DNA of 64,000 bases from Fictibacillus aquaticus (GCF_002245695.1 NZ_NOII01000001.1:372001-436000); one strand, 5' to 3'. Shown: positions 36,908 to 46,385, counted from the first letter of the stretch. The notes: generated from the sequence alone by a model not told the origin. Made by a program: numbers and translations.

Positions 36908-37513
36908 TTATATGATCATTTCCTTCATTTCACTCAACGTGTTCTGATACCTCTCTTTTGCCCATGAATTATAAGACGGATGCGGAACGCCTGTGATAAC
37001 TCGGTGAGTTTCGGCTATCCCTGCTAAAAATGTATAGCGTTCAGCAAATTTGCCGCAGGGTACAATGATGGTTTTCTCACCTGCTGACTGCAGCAGGCGT
37101 TCTTTAAAATCCTTCAGGAGAATATCTTGTAACACCGCCTTTTTCTCATCCTTAAACTTCAATGCGGTGCTTGTTCGAATACTTTCAGCTGTTTTGAGAA
37201 ACAAACGGTTAGTATCCTTCCATTCCTCATCAGGAATTGCTGCAGACTGCATCGGAAAAGGGCATACGTTCACGATGCCAAACGTTTTGAGCAGCGTGGG
37301 GTTCTTCGATAAATAGATACCAAACGGGACGTTCTCCTGCAGCAAATATTTGGTCATGGTTTTACCGGAGCCTCCTGCTACAGGAACGCCATGCTTGATT
37401 TCTTCTTTATGAGGTGACTCAAGGACAAATAGAAGGCACGGCGGTGAAGCAGCAAGATCAGGTACATTAAAAAGATTTTTAGCTTCTGTAAAGGATTGTC
37501 TAATATCATTCAT
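36908..37513 (-). CDS. Uracil-DNA glycosylase-fold protein, uncharacterised
   Basis: A 201-residue soluble protein. The N-terminal FVLESPHKEEI and glycine-rich GVPVAGGSGKTM segments and the C-terminal GVPHPSYNSW resemble motif I and motif II (HPSPLS) of the UDG superfamily; IIVPCGKFAERY fits the central strand. Key UDG catalytic residues cannot be confirmed, so activity on uracil is not claimed. ATG with AAGGCGG. It stands alone between two transporter genes. Confidence 0.6.
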   Translation of the reverse strand: MNDIRQSFTEAKNLFNVPDLAASPPCLLFVLESPHKEEIKHGVPVAGGSGKTMTKYLLQENVPFGIYLSKNPTLLKTFGIVNVCPFPMQSAAIPDEEWKDTNRLFLKTAESIRTSTALKFKDEKKAVLQDILLKDFKERLLQSAGEKTIIVPCGKFAERYTFLAGIAETHRVITGVPHPSYNSWAKERYQNTLSEMKEMII

Positions 37514-37610
37514 TTTTTTCCGCCTTCATTCATTCTTTTTAATAAAAATCAAGGATTTTAGGGATAAATAGCGAACGGTTATCTTATCAAGAACAGGAGG
37601 TATGCTGATT

Positions 37611-38942
37611 ATGGATCCACACCTGGCTGCATCTGCAGCACCCCGGAAAAAAACAGCACTTTATCTTTCTCTTCCCGTTATGTCATGGGCGCTTTACGAT
37701 TTTGCAAACACGATTTTCTCTTCTAATATTATCACAATCTTTTTTCCGTTTTATCTCTCTTCTGTAGTAGGAGGGAGCGGCCAGATGGATCAGATTGCGA
37801 GCACGATTATCAGTTATGCAAATGCCGCTGTATCGATATTGCTTGTTCTTCTCTCTCCGCTCTATGGAGTATGGATTGATCAGACAGGCAAAAAGAAGAA
37901 GTACGTCGTCACTTTTGCAGCTGGCGCTATACTTTCTACACTATTAATGAGCATTTTTGCACAGTTCTCATCATCCGAAACATTCTTTTCTCTTCCCGCT
38001 TCTGTATTTCTTGTCATTCTTGCCTTTATGGCGGGCAAGTTTTTTTATCAATCCAGTCTTGTCTTTTATGACGCTATGCTTCCGGATGTCAGCACAAAAG
38101 AAAATTTGTCACTGCTCTCCGGTTTTGGTGTAGCCGTCGGCTATACCGGCACGATCCTCGGACTCAGCGTGTATTTTTTGACAGGCAAAGACAACTTTTC
38201 AGATGCGTTCCTATACAGCGGCGTCCTATTCCTGCTGTTCTCACTTCCGATTATGTTCATCTATAGAGAAAAGCAGCCGTCAGGATTGCAGCCGGCGTCA
38301 AAAAGCGGAGTTTTCTCAGGTTACAGAGAAATCGCTGCTACTTTCAAAGAAATCAGGGCCTTCCGTGACCTTTTCCTGTTCATGCTCGCCTACTTTTTCT
38401 TTAATGACGCGATTGCTACAGCTATCGCGATGATGGCTCCATATGCTACATCTGTCATCGGGTTCTCTCAAGGGACGTTTATTCTTCTCTATTTAACGGC
38501 TACAGTTTTCAGCATCATCGGATCATTTAGTTTTGGACATTATACGAAAAAAGCAGGTTCTAAGATGGCGCTTTATATGGTTGGCTTTCTTTTGGTCGTT
38601 GCTTTGCTCCTCGCCGTTTTCACAACTGTGGCTTCGCTGTTCTGGATCTCAGGGGCGCTTTACGGCATCGCGATGGGCGCCATGTGGGTCGTTACTCGAA
38701 CGATGATCGTCGAGATGAGCCCTCCTGAAAAAAGAGGTCAGTTCTTTGGTTTATTCGCTTTCTCAGGAAAAGTTTCAGCTGTTGCCGGACCGCTCGTTTA
38801 CGGGACAATCACGCTCACCTTTTCTTCATATGGCGATATTGCAAGCAGGCTGGCATTAGGTTCAATGCTTATCTTCGTGGCTATCGGCATGATCATCTTG
38901 AAATATGTGAACTATGGACCGTTCCGACAGCAGCATATGTAA
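37611..38942 (+). CDS. UMF1-type MFS transporter
   Basis: A 443-residue, 12-segment membrane protein. The N-terminal SWALYDFANTIFSS is the signature of the UMF1/Atg22-like MFS family. Substrates in bacteria are unknown. ATG 37611 (MDPHLAAS) is favoured, 11 nt after AGGAGG; an ATG 9 nt earlier is too close to the ribosome site. Confidence 0.85.
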   Translation: MDPHLAASAAPRKKTALYLSLPVMSWALYDFANTIFSSNIITIFFPFYLSSVVGGSGQMDQIASTIISYANAAVSILLVLLSPLYGVWIDQTGKKKKYVVTFAAGAILSTLLMSIFAQFSSSETFFSLPASVFLVILAFMAGKFFYQSSLVFYDAMLPDVSTKENLSLLSGFGVAVGYTGTILGLSVYFLTGKDNFSDAFLYSGVLFLLFSLPIMFIYREKQPSGLQPASKSGVFSGYREIAATFKEIRAFRDLFLFMLAYFFFNDAIATAIAMMAPYATSVIGFSQGTFILLYLTATVFSIIGSFSFGHYTKKAGSKMALYMVGFLLVVALLLAVFTTVASLFWISGALYGIAMGAMWVVTRTMIVEMSPPEKRGQFFGLFAFSGKVSAVAGPLVYGTITLTFSSYGDIASRLALGSMLIFVAIGMIILKYVNYGPFRQQHM

Positions 38943-38976
38943 AAAAGAGAAAGCTCAAGATTGAGCTTTCTCTTTT
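38941..38976. terminator. Bidirectional terminator, UMF1 gene / psd
   Basis: Sixteen-base perfect stem AAAAGAGAAAGCTCAA/TTGAGCTTTCTCTTTT with a 2-nt turn; it lies partly in the psd 3' end. Confidence 0.92.
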
Positions 38977-39800
38977 ATTGTTCCGATTCTCTGCCCCATT
39001 ACGACAGCTGATCCCTCTTTAATATGACTGTCAAATTCAAATGATCCTTCTTCAAACAGCAAAATGACGGTTGAACCGAACTCGAATAATCCAATTTCAT
39101 CACCTTTTTTATAATGCACCGGCTCAAAGCTCTGTTTAACGTGCTGTTTCCACTTCCTTTTAAGGTCGCTGTACGAAACCTTTACACTTCCGACAATAAA
39201 TGCGCCTACTTTTACAAGTGCCATATTGCCTGCAGCTGTTTGGGCATGGGTGATAACACGCTCATTTTTAGTAAACAGACCGCTCACATGACCGACACCA
39301 ATATCATTAACCGGAAATAGCCTGCCGGGAATGTATACACTCTCTGTCACTGTTCCCTCGAGCGGCATATGAATGCGGTGATAGTCCTTAGGGCTTAAAT
39401 ATATGGTAGCGAACCGGCCGTTGTGATAACGTTCAGCTGCCTTTGCATCACCCAGCAAATCTGTGACCGTGTAGTTGATGCCCTTTGCTTGAATCAGCGA
39501 TCCTCTCTGGATCTTTCCAAGCTGGCTGACCACTCCGTCAACTGGAGAGACTGCAGCATCAGCCGCCATGTCTACAGGACGGGAGCCTTCTTTCAGATTG
39601 CGTGTGAAAAACTCAGTCAAGTTTTTGTATTCATGGACAGGCTTTTCTATTTCATCCAAATTAATATTAAACTGCTTGGCATAATGTTTTATATACCACC
39701 TGCTTAGGCTAGACCTTCCTGCATGGCCAGCCAACGCCGATATTCCTTTTTGCGGCAATAAAGATATCAAAAGCTTCGCTGCTTTTTGTTTCAACTTCAT
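38955..39800 (-). CDS. psd: Phosphatidylserine decarboxylase proenzyme
   Basis: A 281-residue membrane-associated enzyme that makes phosphatidylethanolamine. The self-cleavage site that yields the pyruvoyl group is seen as FEFGSTV near residue 243 (GST, a variant of LGST). Conserved VSPVDG (about 86-91), YHRIHMPLEG (about 140) and FPVN are also present. ATG start. No pssA gene is adjacent. Confidence 0.93.
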   Translation of the reverse strand: MKLKQKAAKLLISLLPQKGISALAGHAGRSSLSRWYIKHYAKQFNINLDEIEKPVHEYKNLTEFFTRNLKEGSRPVDMAADAAVSPVDGVVSQLGKIQRGSLIQAKGINYTVTDLLGDAKAAERYHNGRFATIYLSPKDYHRIHMPLEGTVTESVYIPGRLFPVNDIGVGHVSGLFTKNERVITHAQTAAGNMALVKVGAFIVGSVKVSYSDLKRKWKQHVKQSFEPVHYKKGDEIGLFEFGSTVILLFEEGSFEFDSHIKEGSAVVMGQRIGTIKEKAQS

Positions 39801-39948
39801 TTCCCCTTACGATTCCATTTTTCTGTTCTATTTCCCTAAGCGCATTATATCATTTTAATCACTCATTCGTGAAATTAGTATTTCAAAGCCATTTTCTTGT
39901 GGTTAAGGGTATCATATGACAGAATGAAACCATCAAGGAGTGATAAAG

Positions 39949-40245
39949 ATGGAATTGCATGTATCAAAGAAAGCAGCAGAAACATTAAAAAACGAGCTTC
40001 AGAATTCTCCTGGGAACTGCGTCCGTTTTTTCGTAAGGCTTGGAGGCTGCAGCACCGTTCAGAGCGGGTTCTCTCTCGGAGTTGCCAAGGATGAGCCAAA
40101 GCATCCCGGACCGCAAATGAAAGACAGCGGGACAGGATTGACATTCTACATTGAACAGGAAGATGAATGGTTCTTTGACAGTCACAGCCTTTATGTAGAG
40201 TATGACGAGAAGGAAGAAACTATAATTTATGAATACGAAAAGTGA
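39949..40245 (+). CDS. yneR: HesB/IscA-like protein YneR
   Basis: A 98-residue soluble protein of the HesB-like (FeSBP) fold. It has one Cys pair-like position only (LGGCST, residue 32), lacking the C-terminal CGCG of true IscA scaffolds, as in YneR. Function unknown. ATG 39949 is seven bases after AAGGAG. Convergent with yneQ; the terminator lies over the yneQ 3' end. Confidence 0.85.
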   Translation: MELHVSKKAAETLKNELQNSPGNCVRFFVRLGGCSTVQSGFSLGVAKDEPKHPGPQMKDSGTGLTFYIEQEDEWFFDSHSLYVEYDEKEETIIYEYEK

Positions 40246-40247
40246 TG

Positions 40248-40547
40248 TTATTTTAGAAACCGGCTGATTTCATGAAGCCGGTTTTCTTTTTTCATAATTT
40301 CCAGTTGTTTTTCACCCATCAAATCGAAATGCGGGAAGTCGCTTCGATAATGAATATATTCAGGACGAAGACCGTGCCTGCCTCCCCATGTTTTAAGTTT
40401 TTCCACATCACAGCATGCTGCTTTTGTTACGCTGCGAAACTGCGGAAAGCGGGGATCATGCCAAAAGTGGGTAAGGAAAGCAATCTCACCGCACAAAGCT
40501 TTTTCTTTCCATTCTTCCAGATCTTTTCTTGTCAGCCCAAAAGCCAT
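40248..40547 (-). CDS. yneQ: YneQ-family protein
   Basis: A 99-residue soluble protein matching YneQ of B. subtilis in length and position; sequence features are many aromatic residues (THFWHDPRFPQF) and no known catalytic motif. The ATG at 40545-40547 overlaps the yneP stop (TAATG), so it is coupled to yneP. Confidence 0.85.
   Translation of the reverse strand: MAFGLTRKDLEEWKEKALCGEIAFLTHFWHDPRFPQFRSVTKAACCDVEKLKTWGGRHGLRPEYIHYRSDFPHFDLMGEKQLEIMKKENRLHEISRFLK
40255..40292 (+). terminator. Terminator of yneR
   Basis: Stem GAAACCGGCT/AGCCGGTTTTC followed by UUUUUU on the plus strand; it overlaps the last codons of yneQ. Confidence 0.8.
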
Positions 40548-40975
40548 TACCGGCCATCTTCTCCAGCAGCGTTCAAATAGGCTGCATGCCATGCTGGGAA
40601 TACTTTTTTAATCGAAATAGGACGGAAAGTATCTTTTTTTACGCAAACATGTGTCGAGCAGCCCGTCACACAAAGGTCTCCTTCATTGTTCCGTATTTCA
40701 TACTCATACACTACTTTAAGCCCGTTATATTCCTTAACAGCTGTTATGACCGTTGCTGAGTCTCCGTACGTCAGAGGCTTTTTATAGTTTGCTTCCACAT
40801 GTGTCACTGGAGACAAGATACCTTCTTTCTCCATGTCCGCATAGCTGAATCCGAGTTTTTCAATCAGTGCTGTTCGTCCGATCTCAAACCAGATAATATA
40901 GTTTGCGTGGTATACAACACCCATTTGATCAGTTTCTGCGTATCTTACTTTAATGTCTGCTTCTGCTGTAAACAT
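40547..40975 (-). CDS. yneP: Hot-dog acyl-CoA thioesterase YneP (YbgC family)
   Basis: A 142-residue 4HBT-type hot-dog protein. The active-site Asp is in YAETDQMGVVYHANY (residues 13-27), typical of YbgC/YneP thioesterases acting on short or aromatic acyl-CoAs. ATG start. Overlaps yneQ by one base; same order as in B. subtilis. Confidence 0.9.
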   Translation of the reverse strand: MFTAEADIKVRYAETDQMGVVYHANYIIWFEIGRTALIEKLGFSYADMEKEGILSPVTHVEANYKKPLTYGDSATVITAVKEYNGLKVVYEYEIRNNEGDLCVTGCSTHVCVKKDTFRPISIKKVFPAWHAAYLNAAGEDGR

Positions 40976-41033
40976 TTATGTAGTCCCCCGTTTTTTTGTA
41001 TAACTCTACCATAAAACGCATCTTATAGCATGC

Positions 41034-41057
41034 GAAAAGGCCGGCAATAGCCGGCCT
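41034..41057 (-). terminator. Terminator of tlp
   Basis: Eight-base stem AGGCCGGC/GCCGGCCT, 4-nt loop, short UUUUC tail on the minus strand. Confidence 0.8.
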
Positions 41058-41070
41058 GTAAAAAGCAGAT

Positions 41071-41301
41071 TTATTTCTGATTCCCGTCTTCGCGGTACGC
41101 CTGCTCTTCCGCCATCTCGTGCTGAAACTGCTCGATGCTTTCTTGACGGTGCTGGTTTTTTTCTTTGATCTGCTCTTGCTGGCTCGCAGTCAGATCTGTG
41201 TTCTGTGCTGTCTCATTTGCTTCTTGGATGTTTTGCTGTGTGTTTTCAATCATTTGCTGCAGACGCTCAGCGTTGTTGCTTCTGTCATCTGGTTTTGCCA
41301 T
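41071..41301 (-). CDS. tlp: Small acid-soluble spore protein Tlp
   Basis: A 76-residue, very hydrophilic, Gln/Glu/Asn-rich helical protein. The N-terminal KPDDRSNNAERLQQMIENTQQNI pattern and IKEKNxxRxESIExF segment are diagnostic of Tlp, a minor spore core protein. ATG with AAGGAGG. Upstream of yneP, as in B. subtilis. A forespore (sigma-G) promoter is expected but I could not define one. Confidence 0.92.
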   Translation of the reverse strand: MAKPDDRSNNAERLQQMIENTQQNIQEANETAQNTDLTASQQEQIKEKNQHRQESIEQFQHEMAEEQAYREDGNQK

Positions 41302-41363
41302 GATGAAACCTCCTTTAAGGTGTTAGTTCCATCATAGTGTTTTCTTTCAGCGATGAAATATAC

Positions 41364-41873
41364 TCAGCTTTTTTCAAGAAGGATGGGGCTCATCGTATTG
41401 ATGCTCTGTTCACACATGGCTTTAAGCGCGCTCCAGCATTCCACAACGGATTCGTCATCCGTGTTCTTCATCGTGATTTCCAGCCATGACAGTTCTTCTG
41501 CAAGCCTAATGGAAGAACCGATCCAATACTTTTTATTTTTTACGGTAATATAAAAAGGCTCTTCAAAACGGAAAGGCAAGTAAAAGCCTTCATTATTCGG
41601 GTGCATGATAACATGCTGATAAACCGTGCCTTTCGTGATCTTTGCGTAAAACAAAAATACTCCGTCGTTTTTAGCAGCGGTCTTTTTTAATTTTATCAAC
41701 GTATCGTCAGTACCGACCTCAACTGTCTGGATGTCATCCTGCCAGTTCAGCTCTTCGCGGAAAGGTACAAGGTGGCCAAGCCGCTGCATATGAATCTCGA
41801 GCTCGCGGTATAAATAATCTTCGTCTTCTTTTTTACATGATACAGGTAATGGTTTAACGTATGCCGTAATCAA
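41364..41873 (-). CDS. Unrecognised 169-residue protein
   Basis: A soluble alpha/beta protein without signal peptide or known motif; it has several Glu/Asp/Lys-rich loops and aromatic beta strands (GFYLPFRFEEPFYITVKNKKYW). TTG start at 41871-41873 a few bases after AGGAGGGG. It lies between tlp and a palindromic repeat. No family recognised. Confidence 0.7.
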   Translation of the reverse strand: MITAYVKPLPVSCKKEDEDYLYRELEIHMQRLGHLVPFREELNWQDDIQTVEVGTDDTLIKLKKTAAKNDGVFLFYAKITKGTVYQHVIMHPNNEGFYLPFRFEEPFYITVKNKKYWIGSSIRLAEELSWLEITMKNTDDESVVECWSALKAMCEQSINTMSPILLEKS

Positions 41874-41980
41874 CCGTACCCCTCCTATTTCTCACTTCAA
41901 TCAAGTTTTCGACAAGAAATACGATATATGGGGTTAGCAAAGGATTTTTAGCACTGGAAATAATTCCATGAAACAGATTT

Positions 41981-42047
41981 GGGGTCCGGTACCTTTTACG
42001 AAGTTTCCTTATAAATAATGGAATACTCTTAAATGGTACCGGACCCC
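41981..42047. repeat. Interspersed palindromic element, copy B
   Basis: Perfect 13-bp arms GGGGTCCGGTACC / GGTACCGGACCCC around a 41-nt loop. Same plan as the element at 10236-10301, inverted. It sits just after the FbpB-like gene. Confidence 0.85.
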
Positions 42048-42057
42048 TGCCCAAAAG

Positions 42058-42189
42058 TTATAGGTTTTTCATATGCTTTTCGTCGAGTTTGCGTTCAATT
42101 TCTTCCATAAACTTTTCATCACTCATCAGCAGTTTTTTGTTTTCGTTCACAAGATCGCGAAAGTTGATTTTTCTGTTCTTCCTCATCAT
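42058..42189 (-). CDS. FbpB-family small basic protein (Fur-regulated type)
   Basis: A 43-residue basic protein from ATG 42187-42189 behind CAGGAG. The core FRDLVNENKKLLMSDEKFMEEIERKLDEKH is the FbpB family pattern. FbpB of B. subtilis is an iron-sparing small protein thought to help the sRNA FsrA. A Fur-like box lies 25 bp upstream, supporting iron control. The palindromic repeat follows immediately. Confidence 0.8.
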   Translation of the reverse strand: MMRKNRKINFRDLVNENKKLLMSDEKFMEEIERKLDEKHMKNL

Positions 42190-42213
42190 TACCGGCTCCT
42201 GTCTGTTCAATAA

Positions 42214-42232
42214 TCTCATCTTTATCATTGTC
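42214..42232 (-). promoter_or_regulatory. Fur box upstream of the FbpB-like gene
   Basis: Minus-strand GACAATGATAAAGATGAGA matches about 14 of 19 positions of the Fur consensus GATAATGATAATCATTATC. Confidence 0.55.
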
Positions 42233-42316
42233 AATTATTTCAATTCCTAAACCTTTTTCACCAGAATAATGACAGCAGCGGATTGGAACGTTAAACAGTA
42301 AAAGGAGGAGATACTA

Positions 42317-42457
42317 ATGAGCAATCCAAAAAAATTCCCTGAAGATTTTGTACCGAATCATCAAGGCACTCAGCCCCGAAAAGGGCATGGAAACAAAGGC
42401 GCACAGATGGCCGATACGTCTCATGAGAAGCCAGATTATATTCCTCCAAAAGGTTAA
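42317..42457 (+). CDS. sspN: Small acid-soluble spore protein N
   Basis: A 46-residue hydrophilic protein. FVPNHQGTQPRKGHGNKGAQM and the C-terminal MADTSHEKP agree with SspN, a minor spore protein. ATG 42317 with AAAGGAGGAG. It lies downstream of acnA's 3' end, convergent with it, as sspN neighbours citB in B. subtilis. Confidence 0.85.
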   Translation: MSNPKKFPEDFVPNHQGTQPRKGHGNKGAQMADTSHEKPDYIPPKG

Positions 42458-42470
42458 AATTGCTTAACAT

Positions 42471-42525
42471 AAAAAAAGCCGGATCCATGCTGGGGCTTAA
42501 AGCCCCGGCAAATCCGGCTTTTTCT
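42471..42525. terminator. Bidirectional terminator, sspN / acnA
   Basis: Nested hairpin: outer AAAAAGCCGGAT/ATCCGGCTTTTT, inner GGGGCTT/AAGCCCC. Confidence 0.92.
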
Positions 42526-42536
42526 ATTTGTATGAG

Positions 42537-45266
42537 TTACTTTTGCGGCTGTCCAGCTTGTGCAAGCTTGTTGCGAAGCACCATTGGCAGGATTCCGCCA
42601 TGACGGTAGTAATCGATCTCAATTTCAGAATCGAAGCGGGCAACTACATCAAACTCAACAGTTGTTCCGTCTTCTTTAACAGCTGTCACTTTTACAAGCT
42701 CAAGCGGCTTAACATTTTCGTCAAGCTGTACGGAGAATGTTTCTTTACCGTTCAATCCATAAGTTTCAGCACTTTCTCCATCCTTGAACTGAAGCGGAAG
42801 CACGCCCATAAGAACGAGGTTGCTGCGGTGGATACGTTCAAAACTTTCAGCGAGGACCGTCTGGATGCCCAGAAGGTTTGTTCCCTTCGCTGCCCAGTCA
42901 CGAGATGATCCCATACCGTAGTCTTTTCCAGCGATAATCATAAGGCCAGTGTTTTCTTCCTTATATTTCATCGCTGCATCATAGATACTCATTACTTCAT
43001 TCGTTGGCCAGAACGTTGTCCATCCGCCTTCTGTTCCTGGAGCTACCTGGTTGCGGATTCGGATATTAGCAAACGTTCCGCGCATCATGACTTCATGGTT
43101 TCCTCGGCGAGATCCGTAAGAGTTAAAGTCGCGCGGTTCAACACCATTAGCGATCAAGTACTTGCCTGCTGGTGTGTTTTTGCCGATCGCACCAGCTGGA
43201 GAAATATGGTCAGTTGTTACAGAGTCACCGAATTTAGCGATTAGCTTCAATCCTGTCAGCGGCTGAATTTCTTTTAAATCAGCAGACAGGTTCTCGAAGA
43301 ACGGCGGATTCTGGATATACGTTGATGACTGATCGAATGCATAAAGTTTCTCTGCAGAAGTCTTCAGTGCGTTCCAACGCTCGTTCTCATCAAACACGCG
43401 CTCGTATTCTTTCTTAAACAGCTCAGGCTTTACGGCAACGTTCATCGCGTCTTTTACTTCTTCAGCACTTGGCCAGATGTCTTTGAAGAAAACATCATTT
43501 CCTTCGCTGTCTTTACCAAGAGAATCTCTTTCCATATCAAAGTCCACAGTTCCTGCTAAAGCATATGCTACTACTAACGGCGGTGATGCCAAGTAGTTCG
43601 CTTTTACTAGCGGGTGGATACGCCCTTCAAAGTTACGGTTCCCAGATAGAACAGAAGCTACTGTCAAATCGTTTTTAGAGATCGCGTCTTCAACTTCGAT
43701 TGAAAGCGGCCCAGAGTTACCGATACACGTTGTACATCCATAACCTACAAGGTTAAAGCCGAGCTGATCCAGATAAGTCATCAAGCCTGCTTCCTCAAGG
43801 TAGCGTGTTACAACTTTGGATCCCGGTGCAAGGGAAGTTTTCACATAGCCTGGAACCTTTAAGCCTTTCTCGATAGCTTTTTTCGCTACAAGACCCGCTC
43901 CTAGCATTACATAAGGATTGGAAGTGTTCGTACAGCTTGTAATCGCAGCAATCGCGACTGCGCCTGTCTTCATGACTGAAGACTCAGTCCCTGGATGCTT
44001 GACCGCAACCTCTTTTGATAGTTCGTCTTCAGACAATCCAAAGCCAGCGTTCCCTTGAGGTGCAGTAAGCGCCCTAGAGAATGCAGATTGCATCTGTGAA
44101 AGCGGCACTAGATCCTGAGGGCGTTTAGGCCCTGAAAGGTTTGGCTCGATTTCAGACAAGTTGATCTCTACAACGTCAGTGAACACAGGCTCAGCAGAAT
44201 CAGGGCTGTAGAATAGACCGTTTGCTTTGCAGTATGCTTCAACGAGCGCGATCTGCTCTTCAGAGCGTCCAGTAAGACGAAGGTAGTCAAGCGCCTCGCT
44301 GTCAACCGGGAAAAATCCGCAAGTTGCACCATATTCAGGTGCCATGTTGGAAACAGTAGCACGGTCTGCAAGCGGCATTTCTGCAAGGCCTGGGCCGAAG
44401 AATTCAACAAATTTGCCGACAACTTTCTTTTCGCGCAGAACTTGTGTTACTTTCAGCGCAAGGTCAGTTGCCGTTGTTCCGTTTGGCAATGAGCCTGTAA
44501 GCTTTACTCCGATTACTTCCGGAACCGGGAAGTATGAAGGCTGTCCGAGCATTCCAGCTTCAGCTTCAATTCCGCCGACGCCCCATCCAAGTACTCCAAG
44601 TCCGTTAATCATCGTTGTATGAGAATCCGTACCAACTAAGGAGTCCGGGAATGCCACTGTCTCGCCGTCCTTCTCAGAAGTAAGAACAACCGGCGCAAGA
44701 TACTCTAGGTTTACCTGGTGAACGATTCCTGTTGCAGGAGGAACAGCACGGTAATTATCAAACGCAGACTGCGCCCAGCTTAACAGCTTATAGCGCTCTT
44801 CGTTGCGCTCGAATTCAAGATTCATGTTGAACGCAAGTGAATCCATCGTTCCTGCTTTATCTACCTGAACAGAGTGGTCAACAACAAGGTCAACCGGAAT
44901 ATCAGGATTGATCTGAGACGGATCTCCGCCCATGTCTTTCATCGCCTTACGTAAAGATGCCAAGTCAACGACTGCAGGAACACCCGTGAAATCCTGAAGG
45001 ATAACGCGTGAAGGCTTGAAAGGAACATCAATGTCCTGTACCTCTGAAGTTCCCCATTTAGCAAGGTTTTCAACATGCTCCTTGTTAATTACAAATCCGT
45101 CATACTGGCGGAGCACAGATTCAAGCAATACTTTTACAGAGTAAGGAAGCTTTGATACGTTCCCCAATCCTTTTTCTTCCAATGCCGCAAGACGGTAGTA
45201 TTGATACGTTTTACCGTTGGCTTCAAAAGATGAACGTGCACTAAAAACATCATTTTGTTTAGTCAT
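42537..45266 (-). CDS. acnA: Aconitate hydratase A (iron-responsive aconitase)
   Basis: A 909-residue 4Fe-4S TCA enzyme, IRP1-like (CitB). Ligand cysteines are in TSCTNTSNP and [33 protein letters not shown] and the C-terminal swivel domain with [10 protein letters not shown] complete the family. It interconverts citrate and isocitrate and, when cluster-free, can bind RNA. ATG with GAGAGGAGA. About 320 bp of non-coding DNA lies upstream. Confidence 0.97.
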   Translation of the reverse strand: MTKQNDVFSARSSFEANGKTYQYYRLAALEEKGLGNVSKLPYSVKVLLESVLRQYDGFVINKEHVENLAKWGTSEVQDIDVPFKPSRVILQDFTGVPAVVDLASLRKAMKDMGGDPSQINPDIPVDLVVDHSVQVDKAGTMDSLAFNMNLEFERNEERYKLLSWAQSAFDNYRAVPPATGIVHQVNLEYLAPVVLTSEKDGETVAFPDSLVGTDSHTTMINGLGVLGWGVGGIEAEAGMLGQPSYFPVPEVIGVKLTGSLPNGTTATDLALKVTQVLREKKVVGKFVEFFGPGLAEMPLADRATVSNMAPEYGATCGFFPVDSEALDYLRLTGRSEEQIALVEAYCKANGLFYSPDSAEPVFTDVVEINLSEIEPNLSGPKRPQDLVPLSQMQSAFSRALTAPQGNAGFGLSEDELSKEVAVKHPGTESSVMKTGAVAIAAITSCTNTSNPYVMLGAGLVAKKAIEKGLKVPGYVKTSLAPGSKVVTRYLEEAGLMTYLDQLGFNLVGYGCTTCIGNSGPLSIEVEDAISKNDLTVASVLSGNRNFEGRIHPLVKANYLASPPLVVAYALAGTVDFDMERDSLGKDSEGNDVFFKDIWPSAEEVKDAMNVAVKPELFKKEYERVFDENERWNALKTSAEKLYAFDQSSTYIQNPPFFENLSADLKEIQPLTGLKLIAKFGDSVTTDHISPAGAIGKNTPAGKYLIANGVEPRDFNSYGSRRGNHEVMMRGTFANIRIRNQVAPGTEGGWTTFWPTNEVMSIYDAAMKYKEENTGLMIIAGKDYGMGSSRDWAAKGTNLLGIQTVLAESFERIHRSNLVLMGVLPLQFKDGESAETYGLNGKETFSVQLDENVKPLELVKVTAVKEDGTTVEFDVVARFDSEIEIDYYRHGGILPMVLRNKLAQAGQPQK

Positions 45267-45585
45267 TTACACCAATCTCCTCTCAAACACCATTCAAATA
45301 AACATTTTTTCACAATTCCATCATAACACACCGCCAGCAGCGGCTGTTAGCTAGAGAAACAAGGCTGAATATCTACATACTCTTTCCCCTTCATTATCAT
45401 ACGTAAAACCCTTTCATAAGTAAATAACATAAACGTTATCATTCAACATAAGTTTTTCTTATCATGAATATGATGTATTCGCCTAATCCAAAACACACTC
45501 ATCTGCATACAATGAATGCAAGCAGCAGTCTTCTCAGCCTTTTAGCAGCTGTATGGTGCATTTTCTTTTCAGAGGAGGTGTCATT
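45267..45585. other. Intergenic region between acnA and a DUF378 gene
   Basis: About 320 bp, AT-rich, holding the divergent promoters. Short ATAA...TTAT-like dyads (around 45415-45445) could be CcpC-type sites for the aconitase gene, but the match is too weak to annotate. No gene seen. Confidence 0.5.
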
Positions 45586-45774
45586 ATGGACTGGTTGAAA
45601 AAGCTGGCATCCCTTCTTGTAATCATTGGTGCATTAAACTGGGGATTAGTCGGCCTGTTCGGGTTTAATCTTGTAACAGAAATTTTCGGAAGCGCTTCCA
45701 CGCTTACGAAGGTTGTGTATACGCTTGTTGGTGTCAGCGGTCTTTGGATGGCGGTTGATTTATTTAAAAAATAA
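45586..45774 (+). CDS. DUF378-family small membrane protein
   Basis: A 62-residue protein with two hydrophobic segments; [19 protein letters not shown] and [11 protein letters not shown] are typical of the DUF378/YuzA family. Function unknown. ATG 45586 is seven bases after GAGGAGG; a longer frame lacks support. Confidence 0.85.
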   Translation: MDWLKKLASLLVIIGALNWGLVGLFGFNLVTEIFGSASTLTKVVYTLVGVSGLWMAVDLFKK

Positions 45775-45805
45775 ACATTGCATTATTTATATATTTACCA
45801 TGAAA

Positions 45806-45838
45806 AAACAGCACTCCTTAATTTGGAGTGCTGTTTGT
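45806..45838 (+). terminator. Terminator of the DUF378 gene
   Basis: Twelve-base perfect stem AAACAGCACTCC/GGAGTGCTGTTT with a 7-nt loop. Confidence 0.85.
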
Positions 45839-45877
45839 CTGTTCTTAGTGAGCACACTACTTTTAAGGAGGTGGATC

Positions 45878-46051
45878 ATGATGGCTAACCGAAAAGCGAG
45901 ACACATCATACCTGGCAGCAACGCCGCTAGTGCCCAAGGCCAAAATGCAGGCTATGAGACCGAATTTGGCAACGAAGCACTGCAGCAGAATAACGAGCCT
46001 CTAAGTCAAGAGGAGCGTCAGAACAATAAAAAAACTAAAAAACGTCAATAG
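45878..46051 (+). CDS. sspO: Small acid-soluble spore protein O
   Basis: A 57-residue protein whose [21 protein letters not shown] and [13 protein letters not shown] segments match SspO. Minor spore core protein. The start is ATG 45878 or the adjacent ATG 45881 after AAGGAGGTGG. Followed downstream by sspP with one small minus-strand gene in between. Confidence 0.88.
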   Translation: MMANRKARHIIPGSNAASAQGQNAGYETEFGNEALQQNNEPLSQEERQNNKKTKKRQ

Positions 46052-46053
46052 GT

Positions 46054-46311
46054 CTACATTTGCGGATGTTGTGATTCAATTGCAAGAAGCTCAGCCTTCA
46101 GCTTATCCAGCTCAACCCTTTGATGTTCAGAAGCCGTTTCCATCGCGTTTTCAATCTGCATGAGTGCTTCTTCTTTTTGCTGGTTGAATGATTTTAAGCG
46201 TGAACCGTACTCTTCACCGCCAGCCTCTAGCATCGATGAAGATTGGATAGCCTGTTCGTAACCTTGCTGAGCAGCCTGAAAAGCTTGCTGTTTATCTTTA
46301 TGATATGGCAT
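46054..46311 (-). CDS. Unrecognised 85-residue coiled-coil protein
   Basis: A Gln/Glu/Ala-rich, wholly helical soluble protein, likely a short coiled coil. ATG 46309-46311 with AAGGAAAGGA upstream. It lies between sspO and sspP on the opposite strand. Function unknown. Confidence 0.65.
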   Translation of the reverse strand: MPYHKDKQQAFQAAQQGYEQAIQSSSMLEAGGEEYGSRLKSFNQQKEEALMQIENAMETASEHQRVELDKLKAELLAIESQHPQM

Positions 46312-46385
46312 TGGGATCATCCTTTCCTTGTTAAGCTATCTATAAGTTACCAATTTCGTTGAAGTATTATTCGAGGAGGAAATAA

